Of a stretch of DNA of 64,000 bases, positions 52,210 to 60,829 are shown piece after piece. The position numbers were made by a program, and so were the translations under genes. How positions within the stretch are numbered: the stretch's first letter is position 1; each line of letters opens with the position of its first letter. The notes under the pieces are model-generated. The model saw only the letters and a list, made by a program, of their open reading frames with translations, had not been told where the DNA came from and ran no database searches. Source of the DNA: CALGLS01 sp965222105 (GTDB taxonomy: Bacteria > Bacteroidota > Bacteroidia > Chitinophagales > Saprospiraceae); assembly GCA_965222105.1 (NCBI GenBank), contig CBDCTQ010000080.1:62001-126000 (forward strand). The letters are read 5' to 3'.

Positions 52210-53442
52210 TCAACCAGTCAAACCCGCCTCTAAAATGGTGGCGTAGCCCTGCCCTACCCCGATGCACATGGTGACCAGGGCGTATTTTTTGTTTTGTTTT
52301 TGCAATTCGATGGCAGCGGTTTGTAGTATGCGGGTGCCGGACATGCCGAGGGGGTGACCGAGGGCTATGGCGCCGCCGTTGGGGTTGAGGCGGGGATCGT
52401 CGTCGGGCAGGCCCCACTCGCGGGTGCAGGCGAGGGCCTGGGCGGCAAAGGCTTCGTTGAGCTCGATGATGTCGATGTCTTCCATTGTCATTTCGGCTTT
52501 CGCCAACGCTTTGTTGGAAGCAAATACCGGGCCGATGCCCATGATGCGTGGCTGGACGCCGGCTGTGGCAGAACTGACGATTCGGGCCAGTGGTTGGAGA
52601 TCGTATTTTGCGACAGCTTCTGAAGAGGCCACCAGCATGGCGGCAGCTCCATCGTTGAGTCCAGAGGCGTTGCCAGCGGTCACCGTGCCGCCCGCTTCCG
52701 CTTTTTTGAAGGCGGGGCGTAGTTTGGCCAGCACTTCGGGCGTGGTATTGGGTTTGATGAATTCATCGCGGTCAAAGAGGATGGGATCGGCCTTGCGTTG
52801 GGGTATGCTGACGGGAACGATCTCCTCTGCCAGACGACCAGAAGATTGAGCGGCAGCGGCTTTTTGTTGCGACCAGTAGGCGAACTGATCCTGGTCCTCG
52901 CGACTGATCTGGTACATCTCCACCAGATTTTCTGCCGTGTTGCCCATTCCGTCTGTACCGTACATGGCTTTCATTTTGGGATTGACGAACCGCCAGCCGA
53001 AGGAGGAGTCGTGCATCTGTGCGTCGCGGCCAAAGGGTTTGGACACCTTGGAGATGACCCAGGGCCCACGGGTCATGTGTTCTACCCCACCGGAGATGAA
53101 CAGGTCACCGTCGCCGGTTTGGATGGCCCGGTGTGCATGTATCACCGACGACATTCCGGAAGCGCAGAGTCGGTTGACGGTCTCGCCGGGCACCGACCAG
53201 GGCAATCCGGCCAGCAGCAATGCCATACGGGCGACGTTGCGGTTGTCTTCACCGGCCTGGTTGGCGCAACCCAGGATCACATCGTCGATGGTGGAAGGCT
53301 CTATGTTGGGGTTGCGGCGCATCAGCTCGCTGATCACGAGGGCAGCCAAGTCGTCGGTGCGGATGGTGGAGAGGGTTCCGGTGAATTTGGCGATGGGGGT
53401 GCGGATGGCGTCTATGATGTAGCTTTGTTTCATTCTATTCAT
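52210..53442 (-). CDS. paaJ: Acetyl-CoA acyltransferase (thiolase) of the PaaJ/PcaF type
   Basis: 410 residues. Thiolase catalytic residues: nucleophile Cys in NRLCASGM (~91), His in GHPLGMSG (~367) and Cys in CIGVGQG (~392). The pattern GCANQAGEDNRNVARMALLLAG near residues 58-80 is characteristic of 3-oxoadipyl-CoA / beta-ketoadipyl thiolases (PaaJ/PcaF), more than of FadA. It would cleave 3-oxoadipyl-CoA to succinyl-CoA and acetyl-CoA in aromatic catabolism. It is alone on this strand. The PaaY-like gene 2.2 kb away makes a role in phenylacetate breakdown possible but unproven. Confidence 0.85.
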   Translation of the reverse strand: MNRMKQSYIIDAIRTPIAKFTGTLSTIRTDDLAALVISELMRRNPNIEPSTIDDVILGCANQAGEDNRNVARMALLLAGLPWSVPGETVNRLCASGMSSVIHAHRAIQTGDGDLFISGGVEHMTRGPWVISKVSKPFGRDAQMHDSSFGWRFVNPKMKAMYGTDGMGNTAENLVEMYQISREDQDQFAYWSQQKAAAAQSSGRLAEEIVPVSIPQRKADPILFDRDEFIKPNTTPEVLAKLRPAFKKAEAGGTVTAGNASGLNDGAAAMLVASSEAVAKYDLQPLARIVSSATAGVQPRIMGIGPVFASNKALAKAEMTMEDIDIIELNEAFAAQALACTREWGLPDDDPRLNPNGGAIALGHPLGMSGTRILQTAAIELQKQNKKYALVTMCIGVGQGYATILEAGLTG

Positions 53443-53483
53443 TGATGTGTTAGTGAAACTGCAAAAAACGGGAAAAAAGTTGG

Positions 53484-53627
53484 GATTTGTTGATTTGTTG
53501 ATTTGCTGATTTGTTGATTTGTTGATTTGCTGATTTGTTGATTTGTTGATTTGTTGATTTGCTGATTTGTTGATTTGCTGATTTGCTGATTTGCTGATTT
53601 GCTGATTTGCTGATTTGCTGATTTGCT
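53484..53627. repeat. Octamer tandem repeat (TTGATTTG/CTGATTTG units)
   Basis: Eighteen units of 8 bp, alternating TTGATTTG and CTGATTTG. A shorter array of the same octamer resumes at about 55207-55235, on the other side of the IS110 transposase. Minus-strand frames in it translate to NQQISKSA-type periodic sequence and are not genes. Confidence 0.9.
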
Positions 53628-53913
53628 TCTATGTTAACTTCCAAGAGAATGAAGCAGTTTTTTTCAATTTTATCGGTTTTAGCTAATTTTGGACAAAACA
53701 GTACCCAGTTCAAATACCTCGTAAAGACCCTAATGGGTTTGGATTTGAATAAAACAAGAGAGGCGTTAGCCGACCTTGTTGTTTCCAATCCAAACACTAC
53801 CTTTGTCTTTAGGTGGTATTTGGATCGGAGGGAATCACTTTGTTTGAACAACAAGATATTTTTAAGCAAGCTTCTATGAGCAGTCCGGTGGCTGCAATCG
53901 CGTATTAACTTTT

Positions 53914-53994
53914 AGGTGGGCAAAAGGCAGCTTGATGTAAGCAGTCCTATGGCTGCAGCAAATCAGTAGCCCTTTACATTTATTTTGCCCACCT
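53914..53994 (-). ncRNA. Candidate bridge (guide) RNA segment of the IS110 element
   Basis: A perfect 12-bp closing stem AGGTGGGCAAAA (53914-53925) / TTTTGCCCACCT (53983-53994) encloses ATGTAA/TTACAT and a small GCAG...CTGC hairpin. A second copy of the internal motif, GCAGTCC-N3-GGCTGCA, sits outside at 53880-53896 (inside copy at 53941-53957). It lies 28 bp downstream of the transposase stop. IS1111-group elements carry their bridge RNA at that end. No T run follows, so a simple terminator is less likely. Assignment is inference. Confidence 0.4.
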
Positions 53995-54021
53995 GTGCTC
54001 TTGTGTATCTTGTTGTTTTTA

Positions 54022-55122
54022 TTATCCACCAACTAAGCGGCTTTGTGGCTTGGTTGGTAGTACCCTCAACAGTTTTTGACAAACTTTTACTATCGCTTTT
54101 TGGGCCACACCATCCGCCCTCCCTTTTTTAGCGCCTGCCTTTTTGTGAAAAACTTGGGCAAAGACTTCATCTCGACTACAGGCTACCCAAGCTGCTTGAA
54201 TCAATAAACGCCTCAACTCTTTATTCGCTCGATAGGTCAATCCCTTTACCCTCTCCACTTTATCTGAGGAGGTGACGTCTGGAACAATACCCACATATGC
54301 ACACAACTTATCCACACACTCAAAACGCTCCATTTGGCCTAGCTCCGTTATCAATGCCATAGTCGTTATTAATCCTATACCAGGTATTTTTCTCAAACGC
54401 TTTACCAGTTGGCTGTATTCCTCGCTTTGACTCAGAGCGACAATCTGTCTGTTCACTCTTCTTAATTTTTCTTTAGCGTCTTTTAAATCCTGAACATAAT
54501 GTTTTAATGCTAGCTCATTGGCTGGTTGGTCGAACTGTAGATTTTCTACTTGCATCAACACTGCTTTTGACCAATTTGGTGTGCGGTATCCTTCAATTTG
54601 CAAGTGCTTGCCCTTTGATACTAAAAACGACTTTACTCTTTGACGAGCACGGGTCAAATCTGTCCTCACCACCTTAGTTCTGTATCTTACCAGACTCCTG
54701 GCAGCTTCTTGTTCCTCTGACGGAATGTAGATCCCTTCCACCGAGTCATGCGCTAAATTATAGGCTATCTTTTTCGAATCTACTCTGTCATTCTTTCTCC
54801 TCGAATCTTTATCACTTGTCGGTATGTCGGCTGCATTCAGTACCTTGTTCTTTATCCCTAATTGTTCTAGATCACGGTGCCAGTGAAATCCAAAGTAACC
54901 CGACTCGTAACCTGTTTGGTAGTCCCCTCCGGGAAAATGCTCCATCAGGTAATTTTTTAACTTCTTTGCACAGGGGGGTTGCTGAAACGATTTAAAATAA
55001 CGGTGCCCTACATAGATCGTCACATTCCACTGACTTAAATGCACGTCTAGTCCTGCTGTGATTTTGACGCCCCTAAAGTCATTTTTCTCTTTTGTACCTT
55101 TCATTTTCTTTGTACCTTTCAT
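54022..55122 (-). CDS. IS110-family (DEDD) transposase
   Basis: 366 residues. N-terminal RuvC-like DEDD domain: ITAGLDVHLSQWNVTIYVG (first Asp), YESGYFGFHWHRDLE (Glu), and KNDRVDSKKIAY (paired Asp). The C-terminal Tnp_20 domain has KRLRKIPGIGLITTMALITE and the serine-containing AYVGIVPDVTSSDKVERVKG segment. Full length. The first 13 codons encode a duplicated KGTK motif (MKGTKKMKGTKEK), so initiation may occur at the second ATG (codon 7). Confidence 0.93.
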   Translation of the reverse strand: MKGTKKMKGTKEKNDFRGVKITAGLDVHLSQWNVTIYVGHRYFKSFQQPPCAKKLKNYLMEHFPGGDYQTGYESGYFGFHWHRDLEQLGIKNKVLNAADIPTSDKDSRRKNDRVDSKKIAYNLAHDSVEGIYIPSEEQEAARSLVRYRTKVVRTDLTRARQRVKSFLVSKGKHLQIEGYRTPNWSKAVLMQVENLQFDQPANELALKHYVQDLKDAKEKLRRVNRQIVALSQSEEYSQLVKRLRKIPGIGLITTMALITELGQMERFECVDKLCAYVGIVPDVTSSDKVERVKGLTYRANKELRRLLIQAAWVACSRDEVFAQVFHKKAGAKKGRADGVAQKAIVKVCQKLLRVLPTKPQSRLVGG

Positions 55123-55260
55123 TTTCTTTGAGTTTTAAGTTTGTAAATCTAATTGTCAACTCTAATTTACTACTTCTAACTCAAAGATTTTTCTAAGGTT
55201 AAACATACGCGTTGATTTGCTGATTTGTTGATTGCCTACGGCAGTTGAAATTTGCTGATT

Positions 55261-55470
55261 CGTGCCCTGAAGGCGTAACGTAGTGGAGTCCCCCGTAGCA
55301 AGTCCGGGGCAGGCTTTCATGGTGTTGATTCGTGCCGTGAAGGCGTAACGTAGTGGAGTCCCCCGCAGCAAGTCCGGGGCAGGCTTTCATGGTGCTGATT
55401 CTTGCCGTGAAGGCGTAACGTAGTGGAGTCCCCCGTAGCAAGTCCGGGGCAGGCTTTCATGGTGTTGATC
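55261..55470. repeat. Three 70-bp tandem repeats
   Basis: Units begin with CGTGCC/CTTGCC at 55261, 55331 and 55401 and read GTGAAGGCGTAACGTAGTGG, AGTCCCCCGTAGCAAGTCCG, GGGCAGGCTTTCATGG. The reverse complement of the core is the repeat in the nqr operon (14988-15092). The remaining 55123-55260 interval is A/T-rich and holds the transposase upstream end and a few octamers; 55471-55560 has no visible feature. Confidence 0.88.
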
Positions 55471-55561
55471 CCGAAACGAGTTCTGGACAAGTTCTATCTT
55501 CATTTCGTTCCGGCAGCGGAGTCAGTTGCTTTTTAAATGGAGAATTGTTGGGTTTTGCAGG

Positions 55562-55662
55562 ATTTAGCGCGGAATAAAAACCGATTCCTCGCTAAATGTC
55601 GTGAATTTTGGCACTTTTAGCGCGCAATGGCTTTGTTTTCATCGCTAAAACCTGTATTTTTG
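55562..55662 (+). promoter_or_regulatory. Two 53-bp operator-like units overlapping the promoter of the second ATPase gene
   Basis: ATTTAGCG (55562) and CGCTAAAT (55590-55597) are separated by exactly 20 bp. TTTTAGCG (55615) and CGCTAAAA (55643-55650) repeat this, again with a 20-bp gap, 53 bp downstream. The units also share CGCG-AAT inside. A promoter TTTG (55632-55635)-N19-TATTTTTG (55655-55662) is embedded in and behind the second unit. Transcription would begin near 55669, so the ATG at 55707 is the true start. Confidence 0.7.
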
Positions 55663-55706
55663 AAAGCGTAATATGGGTAGCACTACCAAAAATATTTTCT
55701 GGAATT

Positions 55707-57131
55707 ATGCTAACAGGTCGTGAAAAAGAGATACTAATTTTGCAGGAAGCACTGCAGAGCCATGAATCGGAAATGGTGTCTGTTATTGGTCGGCGGAGGG
55801 TTGGCAAAACCTATTTGGTGCAAACGGTATATAAAAACAAAATAGATTTTGAAATAACGGGTATTCAGGATGCCTCCCGAAAAGAACAGCTTGAGCATTT
55901 TTCTATTGCTCTAAATTTATACACCGACTCACCATTACCTATTCAACAGCCTAAAACCTGGCTTGAGGCTTTTCGCCATCTCATCATCTACCTGAAAAGT
56001 ATTCGAAAAAAGAAAAAGCGAATTGTGTTTTTTGATGAAATGCCATGGCTGGCTGGGCGAAGATCGGGTTTTCTCAAGGCATTTGGTTTTTTTTGGAATA
56101 GCTGGGCGGTGAAAAATGACGTTGTTGTAGTTATTTGCGGATCGGCGGCTTCCTGGATGATCCGAAATGTGGTTAACAACAAGGGAGGACTCTACAACCG
56201 AATCACCAAGCGGATTCACCTCTACCCATTCTCACTTGATGAAACAGAGCAATACCTGCGCAGTAAACTGTTAAACTTTACCCGCTACCAGATAGTTCAA
56301 TTTTACATGGCTCTCGGTGGAATACCCCATTACCTCAAAGAAATCCGCAAAGGGGAAAGCGTCGCACAAAATATTGACCGAATTTGTTTTGAGCGCTCAG
56401 GGCCACTCCGCAATGAATTTAAAAACCTGTATCCATCCTTGTTTGAGCAATCCGAAAATCACATTGCTATTGTAAAAGCCCTTTCGGAAAAATGGTCAGG
56501 TCTTACCCGAAAAATGATTTTAAAAAGGACCGGCATTTCCAATGGAGGGGGCGCTACAAAAACCCTGGATGAACTTCTTCATTCCGGGTTTATAACCGAA
56601 TTCATTCCCTTCGGTCATAAGAAAAAAGAAACAAGTTACCGGCTAACTGATGAATATTCCCTTTTTTATTTAAAATTCATCGAACCCCTGAGAAAACAAG
56701 AAGGAGGCGTCTGGATTAACTTCCAACAAACCCCAACGTATCGGTCCTGGGCAGGATACACCTTTGAAAACATTTGCTTCAAACATTTGCCCCAAATCAG
56801 AAATGCATTGGGAATCTCCGGTGTATACGCCACATCCTCCTCGTTTTACCACAAAGGGGCCGACGGAATGGAAGGGTGTCAAATCGATTTGCTGATCGAT
56901 AGAAACGACCAAGTCATCAATCTCTGTGAAATTAAATTTTCACATTCCGAATTCATCCTCACCAAAACCTATGCCGTCCAACTTCGGAATAAGATGGCCC
57001 TATTTCAACATTACTCCAAAACAAAAAAACAAATCGCGCTTACTTTTATCTCCCCATACGGATTGAAACCCAACAAACATACCAGCGGTTTGGTGGACAG
57101 GGAGATAACATTGGACCATTTGTTCGACTGA
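55707..57131 (+). CDS. AAA+ ATPase with C-terminal PD-(D/E)XK nuclease-like domain, second paralogue
   Basis: 474 residues from the ATG at 55707; a longer frame from 55608 would start upstream of the promoter. Walker A GRRRVGKT (28-35), Walker B IVFFDEMPWL (~106), CGSAASWM (~145) and C-terminal QIDLLIDRND ... CEIKFS (~391-410, nuclease-like D...ExK). Closely similar in sequence and length to the 22296-23723 protein (for example KxWLEAF, GGIPxYL, AQNIDRxxF and LFYLxF shared). The repeated family with individually distinct operators resembles an autonomous gene cassette. The function is unknown; DUF234-like proteins are proposed to act on DNA. Confidence 0.8.
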   Translation: MLTGREKEILILQEALQSHESEMVSVIGRRRVGKTYLVQTVYKNKIDFEITGIQDASRKEQLEHFSIALNLYTDSPLPIQQPKTWLEAFRHLIIYLKSIRKKKKRIVFFDEMPWLAGRRSGFLKAFGFFWNSWAVKNDVVVVICGSAASWMIRNVVNNKGGLYNRITKRIHLYPFSLDETEQYLRSKLLNFTRYQIVQFYMALGGIPHYLKEIRKGESVAQNIDRICFERSGPLRNEFKNLYPSLFEQSENHIAIVKALSEKWSGLTRKMILKRTGISNGGGATKTLDELLHSGFITEFIPFGHKKKETSYRLTDEYSLFYLKFIEPLRKQEGGVWINFQQTPTYRSWAGYTFENICFKHLPQIRNALGISGVYATSSSFYHKGADGMEGCQIDLLIDRNDQVINLCEIKFSHSEFILTKTYAVQLRNKMALFQHYSKTKKQIALTFISPYGLKPNKHTSGLVDREITLDHLFD

Positions 57132-57676
57132 TCTGTTTCCGTAATTATTGACAGGACCGGTGTGCCTACAACATCATTTTAATTTTCTCAGCCTGTGGTT
57201 TGTGGAAATCATCGGCGGCGATGATGGTGTCCAGCAGTTCCAGTACCTGCTTGTCGTTTTGTCCGTTGGCCAGCCGGGCAAGGAGAAGGTACCATTGGGC
57301 CTGATGGTGGAAGGCAGGGTTGTGGGTGGCGCGCAATTGTTCAAAGGTGCGGATGGCTTTGGGGTAGTTTTTGGCGCCGTAATAGAATAGGCAATGTCGG
57401 CTTTTATCTTACTTTTTTACTTTTAACCTTATAATATACTAATTTTCTTCCATATTATTTCTTATCATTGTGTAGTACCACCCTTGATACTTGAGAACTT
57501 AAAGTGTGGTGCTTATTTTATTAAAAAAACTGAGTGCGTGACAAAATCGCTGCAACATAACCACGAAGGCACAGAGGCACAAAGATTCACAGAGAAAATC
57601 TCTGTGCAGACGCCGTTCGTCGCGGTTTGCAACCGCGATGCTCCGCTATTATGTCACACACTCAAAAAAACTTAAG
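57132..57676. other. Intergenic region between the second ATPase gene and the 7TM kinase
   Basis: It contains the TPR gene remnant (57166-57408). To its right lie an A/T-rich spacer and an unusual stretch at 57541-57650 in which 'GCACAGAGGCACAAAGATTC' and 'ACAGAGAAAATCTCTGTG' (an ACAGAGA/TCTCTGT hairpin) precede the kinase start. No other gene is seen. Confidence 0.45.
57166..57408 (-). pseudogene. C-terminal remnant of a TPR gene
   Basis: The minus-strand frame ending in TAG at 57166 reads CLFYYGAKNYPKAIRTFEQL, then AFHHQAQWYLLLARLANGQN and a helix ending KIKMML. This is the end of a tetratricopeptide protein of the type attached to envelope regulators in Bacteroidota. It opens only after a stop at 57409-57411, and no start lies in frame, so only ~80 residues survive. 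Confidence 0.7.
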
Positions 57677-60600
57677 ATGACTAACCCTACCCCTAAATCC
57701 TTTTGGAGCCTTTTGTCAAAAACTTCTTTGTTCCTATTTGGCATTGTTTGTATTACCTCAACGGCATCAGGTCAGGGTGTAATATCAATAGACCTTGACT
57801 TTGAAAAAGAAATATCAATTGAAAAAGACATACGTTTATATGCTGACTACGGTAAAAAATTAGATGTAGAGGATGCAATTCAGATATTCGAAAATGAAAA
57901 AAAAATTGTTCCACTAAAGGGCTATGAATTTCCTAATATCCTTTCGTTTCACAAATATTATTTTTGGTTAAAGTTCGATTTAGAGAATAGTAGTGATGAA
58001 CAAAAAAATATCTTACTTGAAATTCCTTACATTGATAGTCTGGTTTTGTATCAGTATAATGAAGGTAACCTATATGGATCATCTATTTTTGGATATAAAA
58101 CGTTGATAAAAGACCAACCATTTCAATTATTAAACGATTATAATTCCACCGAGGTTTGTCCAATTAGTTTGGGGTCAGGACAAAAGTACACCTTCTATGT
58201 ACGCTGTTCTAAGGACATTTGGAAGAGAAATAGTTTCGAAGTTAAGTTGATCTCTGAAAAGGAATATCTGCTTAATAATTATGAGTTAGATTTGGATTAT
58301 TATTTTGTAAGTTGTTTGTTCTTAGGCGTTGTGTTTTTTACTTTTTTATTTTTTTTATTTCAGTATTTTCAAAATAACGATTTAGCATTCCTTTTTTACG
58401 CATCGTATTTATTTTTCATATTTTTATACTATTGGCGAGAATTTGAATATTATTCTTCATTGCATAATGTAGTGTTTGGTTATCATCTTACCAATATTTC
58501 ATTTATAAGAGTTCCTTTAGATAGCGGCATTTATGTTAGTTATTTTCTTTTTATCTATTTCTTTTTTGGAAGAGAGGAATTAAAAAATATTAAACATCTT
58601 ATTTTTTGGGGAATTGGAGTTACTGTAATATATACAGGGGTTCAAATCATTCTGACCTTAACTAATATCCCTTTGGTTTATTTCATACATGGATATTTTC
58701 GATTTCTATTATTTATCTTTTCTATTTTCTTCTTTTATAAATTATTGAGTCTTACACATCCTTTAAATTTTTGGATATTATCGGGCTCTCTTTCATTATT
58801 ATTATTGGGCGGTTTAATCCCCTTGGGCATAACATACTTTTATGGAGACATCGTTGTAAAGGGATTTGACCTTTCCAACCTGATAGCTCGATTTGGGATA
58901 CTAACAGAAGTTATGTTGTTCTCTTTAGGTTTGGGTTTAAGAACAAAATTATTGGAAAGAGATAAAGTGGAGTCTGAAAGAGCATTGGAGGAACAAGAAA
59001 GAAAATCTGTAGAATTAAAAGAATTAGAAAATTTGAAGAACGAATTTTTCGAAGATGTTAGTCACGAATTTAGAACGCCCCTAATGGTCATTAAAGGTTT
59101 AGGGGCTAATCTTGAGGAAGAAGTAGCACGGACTGACCACTTAAACAAGTTAAAAACTATTGGAAAGAATGCTGATCAAATTCTGGATCTGATTAATCAA
59201 ATTCTTTGTTTAGCCAAAATGGATTCCAATAATGCTATCTTGAATTTGAAGCAAGAAAACTGTGTTCCGATTATTGAGTATTTAGTAGATTCTTTTCATG
59301 CCTATGCGCTTGATAAAGGGATTACTTTGAGATGCCACTGTGTGGAAAAAGTAATAATGATGGATCTTGATAGGGAAAATTTTAGTAGTGTAATTAGAAA
59401 CCTCCTCAGCAATTCATTAAAATTCACTCCGCATGGTGGGAAAATTACATTAAATGTAAAGCCCATTTTAGTGGATGGGGATTCATTTTTAAAAATAGAA
59501 ATTGAAGATAATGGAATTGGAGTTAGCAAAGAAGATTTGCCTTTTATATTTGACCGCTTTTACAAAGCAAGCAACCCCAACAATAGTGGCGGAACTGGTA
59601 TTGGTCTTTCTTTTGTCAGGGGAATGGTAGGTTTATTAGAGGGAGAGATAGAGGTAAAAAGCATTCCATTCCAAAGTACCGTTTTTACAATCATTCTTCC
59701 GATAAAAAATGAAAAACCCTTAGCTAAGAGTAAACCACTACGATTAAATACTTCAGATGAAAAAATGTCGGAGCGAATTAATAGACTAAACCACGGAAAA
59801 TCAAAGTTACCTTCAATCTTTCTAATTGATGACAACATTAGTATAATAAATTACCTGGGAAAAAGGCTATCCAATGATTTCCAATTGCATGTAGCCCTGG
59901 ACGGTATGGAAGCATATAGCAGAATATTGGAAATTGAGCCGGACATCATTATTAGTGACGTAATGATGCCTCATCTTAATGGCATTGAATTGTGCAAGCG
60001 GCTAAAATCCAATCCTCAAACAAATCATATTCCAATAATATTGATGACAGCTAAGGCAGGTATAGATAATGAACTAGACGGACTTTCAGCAGGTGCGAGC
60101 GGCTATTTGACTAAGCCTTTTAAAGAGGAAAAGTTAATTCTTATGGTAAAAAATTTAATCCATAACACGAATAGGGTAAAGAATATACATAAAGAAAATA
60201 GTCTTGAGCAGTTTATTAATGAAATATTTCTTTTTTGTAAAGATCAAATAAATAATGAAAGCTCGTATAGCCAAAATAGCTGCAAATTGTTGTTAAGTGA
60301 ACAGTTCAATTTTGCCAGAACCCGTATAACTATAAGTCAATACGAGAGGGTAGTAAACGAAATTGGGTTTTCAATGAGTGTACTTCTTTGCTATGTGATC
60401 CAGCAACGATTATTAGGAAGAGAACAAATTAATTCGCAAAAGTTGATTCTTAATACAATTCCTTTATCTGGTTCAGGTAATGATAAAGATATTTCGTTTT
60501 TAAGAGATTCTTATCAAAAAATAACAACTCACATACATCAACCTGGTTTTAATGTAAGAAATCTTTCCTTCTTAGTCATTCCTGAAAATGAAAAAAGCAA

Positions 60601-60829
60601 TAATCTGGATCAGCAAAGAAATACTTTAGGAAAAAAAATAAAAAGAATACTTGGTATTACGCCAACACAATTTCTCTTTCTGATACGAATGGACAAGGCT
60701 AGAATACTATTGAAAGAAAATGGGGAAAACTATCAACAGGTAGCCCATAAGGTGGGCTATAAGAGTACCACAAAACTTAGAAAGGAATTTTTAAATTATT
60801 TTGAGAAAAACCAATCTATGCCTGTATAA
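57677..60829 (+). CDS. 7TM-DISM hybrid histidine kinase with receiver and AraC-like tail
   Basis: 1050 residues from the ATG at 57677; an upstream in-frame ATG at 57638 would add 13 residues. Signal segment (SLFLFGIVCITSTASG), a 7TMR-DISMED2-type extracellular domain (~40-200), seven membrane helices (~208-418), a short coiled coil, HisKA with phospho-His in EDVSHEFRTPL (~460), HATPase_c (EIEDNGIGVSKEDLPFIFDR, GGTGIGLSF), a receiver (FLIDDN; phospho-Asp in IISDVMMPHLNG ~758) and a C-terminal AraC-like region (ITPTQFLFLIRMDKARILL ... QVAHKVGYKSTTKLRKEFL). The second AraC helix pair is recognisable; the first is weak. Its base composition is clearly A/T-richer than its neighbours. A LytTR gene follows. 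Confidence 0.88.
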   Translation: MTNPTPKSFWSLLSKTSLFLFGIVCITSTASGQGVISIDLDFEKEISIEKDIRLYADYGKKLDVEDAIQIFENEKKIVPLKGYEFPNILSFHKYYFWLKFDLENSSDEQKNILLEIPYIDSLVLYQYNEGNLYGSSIFGYKTLIKDQPFQLLNDYNSTEVCPISLGSGQKYTFYVRCSKDIWKRNSFEVKLISEKEYLLNNYELDLDYYFVSCLFLGVVFFTFLFFLFQYFQNNDLAFLFYASYLFFIFLYYWREFEYYSSLHNVVFGYHLTNISFIRVPLDSGIYVSYFLFIYFFFGREELKNIKHLIFWGIGVTVIYTGVQIILTLTNIPLVYFIHGYFRFLLFIFSIFFFYKLLSLTHPLNFWILSGSLSLLLLGGLIPLGITYFYGDIVVKGFDLSNLIARFGILTEVMLFSLGLGLRTKLLERDKVESERALEEQERKSVELKELENLKNEFFEDVSHEFRTPLMVIKGLGANLEEEVARTDHLNKLKTIGKNADQILDLINQILCLAKMDSNNAILNLKQENCVPIIEYLVDSFHAYALDKGITLRCHCVEKVIMMDLDRENFSSVIRNLLSNSLKFTPHGGKITLNVKPILVDGDSFLKIEIEDNGIGVSKEDLPFIFDRFYKASNPNNSGGTGIGLSFVRGMVGLLEGEIEVKSIPFQSTVFTIILPIKNEKPLAKSKPLRLNTSDEKMSERINRLNHGKSKLPSIFLIDDNISIINYLGKRLSNDFQLHVALDGMEAYSRILEIEPDIIISDVMMPHLNGIELCKRLKSNPQTNHIPIILMTAKAGIDNELDGLSAGASGYLTKPFKEEKLILMVKNLIHNTNRVKNIHKENSLEQFINEIFLFCKDQINNESSYSQNSCKLLLSEQFNFARTRITISQYERVVNEIGFSMSVLLCYVIQQRLLGREQINSQKLILNTIPLSGSGNDKDISFLRDSYQKITTHIHQPGFNVRNLSFLVIPENEKSNNLDQQRNTLGKKIKRILGITPTQFLFLIRMDKARILLKENGENYQQVAHKVGYKSTTKLRKEFLNYFEKNQSMPV

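Larger units (their letters stand above)
53628..55206. mobile_element. IS110-family insertion element (approximate borders)
   Basis: The octamer repeats end at 53627 and resume at about 55207, suggesting the ~1.58-kb block between them was inserted into the array. It has an IS110-type transposase on the minus strand with a short upstream end (~85 bp) and a long downstream end (~390 bp). IS110 elements lack inverted terminal repeats and leave little or no duplication, so the ends cannot be fixed from sequence alone. The long 3' end carries a structured segment (53914-53994), as expected of the IS1111 subgroup. Confidence 0.55.

Noticed and set aside
53450..53869. 139-codon frame with NQQISKSA periodicity
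   Set aside because: The sequence is translation of the octamer tandem repeat, not a protein gene.
53631..53879. 82-codon plus-strand frame left of the IS110 transposase
   Set aside because: No signal peptide, no family signature and a competing minus-strand frame; it probably lies within the element's non-coding end.
53484..55470. Possible CRISPR array
   Set aside because: The 8-bp and 70-bp units are contiguous with no unique spacers, and no cas genes are present.
57484..57675. 63-codon frame before the 7TM kinase
   Set aside because: The translation (HNHEGTEAQRFTEKI) resembles a common intergenic repeat and the frame has no conserved features.
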